The translations under genes were made by a program, and so were the position numbers. A stretch of 64,000 nucleotides of DNA, taken from Lunularia cruciata (taxonomy: Eukaryota; Streptophyta; Marchantiopsida; Lunulariales; Lunulariaceae). The stretch is taken from contig OX419755.1 in assembly GCA_948567375.1 (NCBI GenBank), positions 4,841,001-4,905,000 on the forward strand, given 5' to 3'. Positions 59,101 to 64,000 of the stretch are shown one piece after another. A model generated the notes under the pieces. It was not told the origin of the DNA, ran no database searches, and saw nothing but the letters and a program-made list of their open reading frames with translations. The number at the start of each line of letters is the position of its first letter. Within the stretch, counting starts at the first letter, position 1.

Positions 59101-59885
59101 TAAAAGGTAAGGAAATCTCAAAGCTTCCATTCTCTTCAAGCTTGACAAAGTTATACACCAATTACTAGAGATGGTTGGGTATTGTAAGAGGTTCATCCTC
59201 TTATTTTACAATAAATTTTATACATTGACTATTTATATGAAGAAATGCATAAAAAGCATAATAATTTTGGAGGACAAGGAGGTCCTTAAAGCTTTTGAGG
59301 AGCTGAAGAAGTGTTTTGTTATGGATCTAATTCTTGCTAAACCTAATTAGAGTAAGCCTTTCATCCTTTATATTGATGCTTCCAATGTAGCTTTTGGATG
59401 CACTCTTAGTCAATTAGACCAAGATGGCCATGACCATTCAATAACTTATGTTAGTAGATAGATGGTCTCAAGAAGTTTTGACACTACTTAATTGGAAGGA
59501 AGGCCACCATTGTCAAGGCTTTCAAGTACATCTCAGTAAGTCTAATGTGGAAGGAAGGCTAGCAAGTTTGATGATACTCTTATTTCAATATAATTACACC
59601 ATTGAGGATAGACTAGAAAAGAAACATGCAAATACTTATTTGTTATCTAGTGCTTATGATCATGATGGAGTCAAACCATTGGATAATTCTTTGTCAAACA
59701 AGGAGCTTATGACTATTTCAATCACTCAAGAGGTTCCACTAGAATACAAGAAGATTGTAGAATTTTTCATAAACAGCAACTATCCAAATGGGATGCATGT
59801 TAGGGAGAGTAGAGCCTTGTGTAACAATATAGAGTTTAGCAATATAGTTAGTAAGGCTAACAAAGTAGAGAAAAAGCCAAATTAA
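56130..59885 (+). pseudogene. Ty3/Gypsy retrotransposon 1, decayed gag-pol
   Basis: Plus-strand pieces occur in the order of a Ty3/Gypsy polyprotein. Gag: FFGKHRENVKFFVRDF through a Trp/Tyr-bearing segment to NGEKMRVYAKRVEKLEPKF (56150-56510). A decayed zinc knuckle NCFGCGSHIQRNF (57110) has lost its last Cys. Protease: DVLVDGRFVVNAM and SYNLLLGMPWL (57750-57990). RT: VMPFGLCNFLAIFQ and DFIDDFCVYGSK (58830-58950), then LGHIISKDGIAMD-like sequence (59060). RNase H start: FILYIDASNVAFGCTL (59360). The linker before integrase (EYKKIVEFFINSNYPNG, 59735-59790) is the last recognisable part. Stops and frameshifts occur throughout. Integrase is missing because a second element's LTR starts at this point. 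Confidence 0.75.
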
Positions 59886-59892
59886 CCTAGAA

Positions 59893-60207
59893 TGTTTCAA
59901 AAATATTTAGGAAGCTTCTTGGATAGCTTAACTTACACCCCAAGTAGTTACTTTCTAGAAGCTTACAACTAGCTTAGCTTGCATGCCAAGTAGATGATTT
60001 CTAAAAAGAAGCTTTTTGGTTAACTTGGCTTGCACTCTAAAAAAGTGGCTCAAGGAAGCTTCTTGAGAAGCTTCTCAAGAGCCTTGTAGGCTCCTTATAA
60101 ATACCAAAGCCAAAGCTCATACTAGGCATTTGGAGTTTTCCCGCATTCTAGTGTCCTAATATGATTTTCCATTCTTATATTTCTCTCCTCGGTCTTGGTC
60201 TTTTACA
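59893..60207 (+). repeat. 5' LTR of Ty3/Gypsy retrotransposon 2
   Basis: The right end is well fixed: ..CTTTTACA stops one base before a primer-binding site. The left end is taken as the first TG after the end of element 1 coding sequence (TGTTTCAAAAATATTT) and is uncertain. Inside are several AGAAGCTTCT-type palindromes and a TATAAATACC box (about 60096). A related LTR-like fragment lies at 37593-37990 on the minus strand. Confidence 0.6.
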
Positions 60208-60208
60208 T

Positions 60209-60220
60209 TGGTATCAGAGC
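60209..60220 (+). other. Primer-binding site (initiator tRNA-Met)
   Basis: TGGTATCAGAGC is the standard sequence complementary to the 3' end of plant initiator methionine tRNA and is used by most plant Ty1/Copia and Ty3/Gypsy elements. Its position one base after an LTR end fixes the orientation and 5' boundary of element 2. It is not a tRNA gene. Confidence 0.85.
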
Positions 60221-63200
60221 ATGAATGAGATGAATGGAATTTATGGACCACCAAATCCATTTCCACCAAACCATTGGGATTTTTGTATCCAAGTACTACC
60301 CAAGCATTGTTTTACACAATTCATCATTTCACGCTTTGGGCAAGTTTTTTTGCTTATGATCATCGTATTTGAGGAACCCTTAGTTCTTTTGGTTGTAACT
60401 TATGGAGAATGGTGGACGTGTTGCTTCTATGTGTTAATAAATTAAATAGATTAAGGAGGGCATGATAGAGTAGCGACCATGGCGGCAATGCTTGAGATTA
60501 TCATTGTTATGCAGCAACAAATCAAACACCTTACTTGATTGTTGGATGGATAAGATCATTAACAACAAGAGCATGTAGAGAATGTACCAATTCAAGAAGG
60601 AGAAGATCAAATCTGATTCACTAAACCCAAAGTATTCAAAGGTAAGAATCTTTTGGATGCAATGGAGAATTTTGTGTTTGATTGTGAATGTTATTTTAAA
60701 GCTACTAATCGTCAAGATAAACAGAAATAGATACTCTTGGCTTCTAGCCAATTAGATGGAGTAGCAAAGCTATAGTAGTGATTTTGAGTGGAGAAAACTA
60801 AACGGTAAATTTTTGCACCAATCTTCACGTGGGAAAAGTTCAAGAGTGCAATAATTAGTTGATTCCAAGCTATAAATGCGACACGAGCTGTACAAGACAA
60901 GTTGGTAGAATTGAAAAAGATTGGCTTTGTAAGAATTTACATCACGCAATTTCAAAACACAATCATATAATTTGTAGATATACTAGAAGGTGAAGCTCTA
61001 GATGAATTTGTGATGAGCTTGAAGTCAAGAACCAAATTAAAGGTAACTATGTGAGAGCCACAATACTTGGAGGAAGCCATGTGGTTGGACAAATGCTTTG
61101 ATTCCTTGGTTGCAACAACTTGGTCTTGACCTTGACCTCCTTAAAACCTACCAATACACAACACATGGGTGGAGGAACCGGCACCAATGGAGATTGATGC
61201 CATTCAACAAAGACCACTTGGCAATACAACTAGAGAAAAAATATGACAAAATGGTGATTATTTTTATTGTCACCATTTGGAACATTGTATCATTGAACAT
61301 TCTTGAGTGACCACTCAAGAATGTGCAACCACAACAAGTCACCCAAATGGAGTTTGGGAAGTAGAATGATCAAGGAAATGAGGAATCCCAATTGGAGATT
61401 TTGAGCCGTCTATTGAGAGCTTGATTAGTTCCAATGAGATTGAGGGCTTGACTTATGCAAGTTTGCCTCACTTGCAAGGTATATATTTGATTGTGATTGT
61501 AGGATTTTAGTTGATTTTGGAAGTTTTGAGAATTGCATGTCTATGCAATTAGCAAAGGAATTAGTTATTCTTATCAAACCAATAATTAAAAGTATATTGA
61601 TGATAAGAGATGGTAGAAAAGGTTCTACATTCCGTACCTTGCATCCTATTACTTTCATGATTGGGAAGGAATATTTGTTGTGTATGAAGTTTGTAGTGGC
61701 ACCTCTACATTATGATGTCATTCTGGGACTACCTTGGCTTGAAAGTCATAAGGTTCAATTTGATTAGACCCGATAACAATTTCAAGTACAACACCAAGGT
61801 AGGAATTTCTGATTTGATTGTCTGGCACCTTTGAGGAAGACACTAAGAATTGTCAATCCCAAGATGAGAAGTTTGTAAGTAAAGTAACCATAGAGCAAGC
61901 TTTGAAGGAAGAGAAGTCCCACGATGGGAAGTTTGTAAGGAAGGCAGCCATAGAGTAAGCTTTGAAGCAAGAAAGGTACCACAATCGGAAGTTTGTAAGG
62001 AAGGTAGCCATAGAGTAAGCTTTGGATGAAGTGAAGTCCCAAGATGAAAAGTCTGTCAAGAAAGCAGCCATAGAGCGAGCCTTGAAAGAAGTTAAATCCA
62101 TAAATGGGAAGTTTATCAATAAAGTAGCTATAGAGCAAGCTTTGGAAAAAGCTAGGTTTGTTTTGTAGTGTGGATCAAGCCAATTGCACAAGGAGAATAT
62201 AAGGAGAGTCAAGAAACTCATCAAGCAATGGTTAATCAAATAGTTCAAGAGTTTGCAGATGTATTTCTGGATGATCTACCAAAAGGGATTACCTTCTAAT
62301 CATGGTTTGCTTTTCAAGATTGAGTTATTACCAAGGAGTACTCTAGTGAGTAGACCAATCTATTGGCTCTCACCAAAGTAGTTGGAGGAGTTGCAAGTAA
62401 CACTTACAGAGTTATTTGAGAAGGATTTCATATGACATAGATATTTGCTTGGAGAGCACCGGTACTATTTACTCCAAAGAATGATGGAGCATTTTTTTTG
62501 TATTGATTACTATGGGCTAAATAAATAGACAATGAATAATGCATACCCCTTGCCTTGGATTGATGATTTGCTTGATCAATTGAGTGGAGCACAATACTTC
62601 TCCAAGTTGGATCTTCATAGTAGCTTCTAGCAAATCCCTATTGATAAGGAGGATCTGCAAAAGATTACTTTTCTCACAAGGTATGGACATTTTGAGTGGA
62701 GAGTTCTACCTTTTAGGCTCACTAATGCTCCAACAATCTTCATAGATTAGATGCATTAGGTGTTGGATGGATTGTTGGATTGGTACATGATGGTGTTCTA
62801 GGATGATATTTTAATCTATAGCAAGCTAGAGGTAGCTATGTGAATCATGTACAAGAAGTCCTAAGATGACTACGATAGTGAAATTTTTATTGCAAGAAGT
62901 CAAAGTGTACCTTTTGGCAAAAGGAAGTTACCTTCTTGGGTCACAAGATCTCATCGGAGGAGAACAAGATGGAAGAGGAGAAAATCAAGGCCATTACTAA
63001 TTGGGCTACTCCAAAGGATGCTATTGAAGTATGGGAATTTAATGTATTGGCTAGTTTTTTTTGATGGTTCATCCACTATTATGCTCATGTGATTGCACCA
63101 TTGACTGATCTCTTGGGGAAGAACTTGAGCTTTCAATGGACTAACAAGCACAAGGAAGCATTCTAGAAGTTGAAACATATGGTGTCTTCAAGACCAATTC

Positions 63201-64000
63201 CTCAACCATATGATCCTCAACTACCATGTGTGGTTGATTTTGATGCTTCTAACTCTACAATTGGGGCCACGTTGCAAGAAGAATTCATAGGTGGATTGCA
63301 TCCCATTGCCTTTGTATCTTGTAGACTAAATACAACGGAAAGGAATTACTCTGCTTGGGATCAAGAACAACCAGCGATGGTATATGCCACCAAGGTATGG
63401 ATGCATTATCTCTTGGGGAAATAAGTGGTCATGCAAATTGATCACAAGTCCTTGTTGCAAACATTACATTTTGATTACATAAAGAGTTTCCATCATTGAT
63501 GGGAGGAACAACTATAGTTGTTTGATATTAAACTTGAGAAAAAACCTAGTTAGTTCCATGTCATCCTTGATGCACTATCACAAAGATCTGATTTTAACTC
63601 TATACCTCTCATTAGAGGGGCAATTACAATAGTGTCAGTTGACTCCAAAGTCCAGATTGAATTCAGGATAACTCTACAACAAGATCCATTCTTTTAGATG
63701 GTACAAGGTCATCTTGCAACATGCAACAAGGAGTACAACACTTTCTCCTACAAGGAAGGCCATCCATTTTGTGAGAATCAGATGTATGTTCCAGCCAAAG
63801 ATGATCTCCAAACTTGTGCGCCTCTAAGAAGCCCATGACTTATCAATTGTTGGTCACATGAGTGTGGACAAGACTTTGGGTAACCTCCAACACCAATGGT
63901 GGTGGCTCAACATGACAGTTTGTCCAATCATGTGAGAGCTACCAATGCAACAAGGCCAACAATTAAAAACCGAGTGGACTCCTTCAACCATTTGCCATTC
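60221..64000 (+). pseudogene. Ty3/Gypsy retrotransposon 2, decayed gag-pol, cut by window end
   Basis: After the primer site a gag-like region begins (MNEMNGIYGPPNPFPP). Protease follows at 61480-61767 (GSFENCMSMQLAKEL, then HYDVILGLPWLESHKVQFD). An unusual five-unit repeat comes next, then RT: FADVFLDDLPKGI (62250), [30 protein letters not shown] (62540-62590), GHFEWRVLPFRLTNAP (62690) and VF*DDILIYS (62790), where a stop replaces the residue before the catalytic DD. RNase H is at 63220-63420 (VDFDASNSTIGATL, NYSAWDQE). An integrase zinc-finger-like region (VGHMSVDKTLG) begins near 63850 and is cut by the window edge. Domain order PR-RT-RH-INT fits Ty3/Gypsy. In-frame stops show it is dead. 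Confidence 0.8.
61857..62156 (+). repeat. Five tandem 60-bp (20-codon) repeats between protease and RT
   Basis: Five exactly 60-bp units start at 61857, 61917, 61977, 62037 and 62097. In the pol-compatible frame each reads about S(Q/H)D(G/E)KFV(R/S)KAAIEQALKE(E/V)K. Two units have TAA for the Gln codon. The unit is predicted to be a charged helix. The unit length and frame are kept across all five copies, which suggests expansion while the ORF was still translated. Ty3/Gypsy elements do not usually carry a repeat here. Confidence 0.85.

Noticed and set aside
60209-60220. Part of a tRNA gene
   Set aside because: Only the 12-base primer-binding sequence is present; no cloverleaf or internal promoter boxes surround it.
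61857-62156. CRISPR-like or satellite array
   Set aside because: The 60-bp units are contiguous, in frame and lie inside a retrotransposon polyprotein; they are protein repeats.
61782-62248. Minus-strand repeated frames (about 118 and 131 codons)
   Set aside because: They mirror the in-frame 60-bp repeats of the plus-strand retrotransposon polyprotein.

Overview
The window looks like nuclear DNA of a land plant: AT-rich, with spliced genes that have short GT-AG introns, set in decayed LTR retrotransposons and DNA transposons. Three intact or near-intact host genes are visible (a secreted PLC-like phosphodiesterase and two immune-receptor-like genes), plus one decayed phytocyanin gene. The two large genes join a SERAC1-like alpha/beta-hydrolase domain to an NB-ARC switch. 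Hydrolase-NB-ARC receptors are known best from liverworts, so I lean to a bryophyte, most likely a liverwort. That placement is inference from gene architecture, not from any marker.

Layout. 1-4.5 kb: a decayed Ty3/Gypsy piece on the minus strand and small tandem duplications. 4.5-5.3 kb: a GC-rich island ending in a TATA motif. 6.0-8.9 kb: a complete eight-exon PLC-X-domain gene (plus). 9-13 kb: AT-rich spacer with a degenerate tandem array. 13.2-18.6 kb: the first hydrolase-NB-ARC-ARM/TPR gene (minus). 19.4-19.7 kb: a 313-bp foldback repeat beyond its 5' end. 21-23 kb: a Ty1/Copia remnant (minus) carrying a hairpin-bearing repeat array. 23-29.5 kb: repeat-rich spacer. 29.6-30.0 kb: a four-unit tandem array in front of the second hydrolase-NB-ARC-ARM/TPR gene (30.5-35.9 kb, plus). 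37.6-38.0 kb: an LTR-like fragment. 41 kb: a PIF/Harbinger transposase scrap. 42.9-43.6 kb: the phytocyanin pseudogene. 48-52.7 kb: unidentified transposon-like ORF remnants. 52.8-54.6 kb: a Mutator-like (MULE) transposase with SWIM finger (minus). 56.1-64 kb: two same-strand Ty3/Gypsy elements, the second apparently inserted into the first and running off the window end.

The most notable content is the receptor pair. The two genes are paralogs transcribed away from each other from a shared 12-kb spacer. Their introns fall at the same codon positions and phases. Each has a P-loop, a kinase-2 motif, a winged-helix-like segment and ARM/TPR-like C-terminal repeats rather than LRRs. Their hydrolase domains appear damaged in complementary ways: the minus-strand gene keeps the nucleophile serine (GHSIG) but has Pro where the family has its His, while the plus-strand gene keeps the His but has Cys in place of the serine (GHCIG). 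The arrangement recalls divergently transcribed paired NLRs, in which one partner senses and the other executes, but cooperation here is only an inference.
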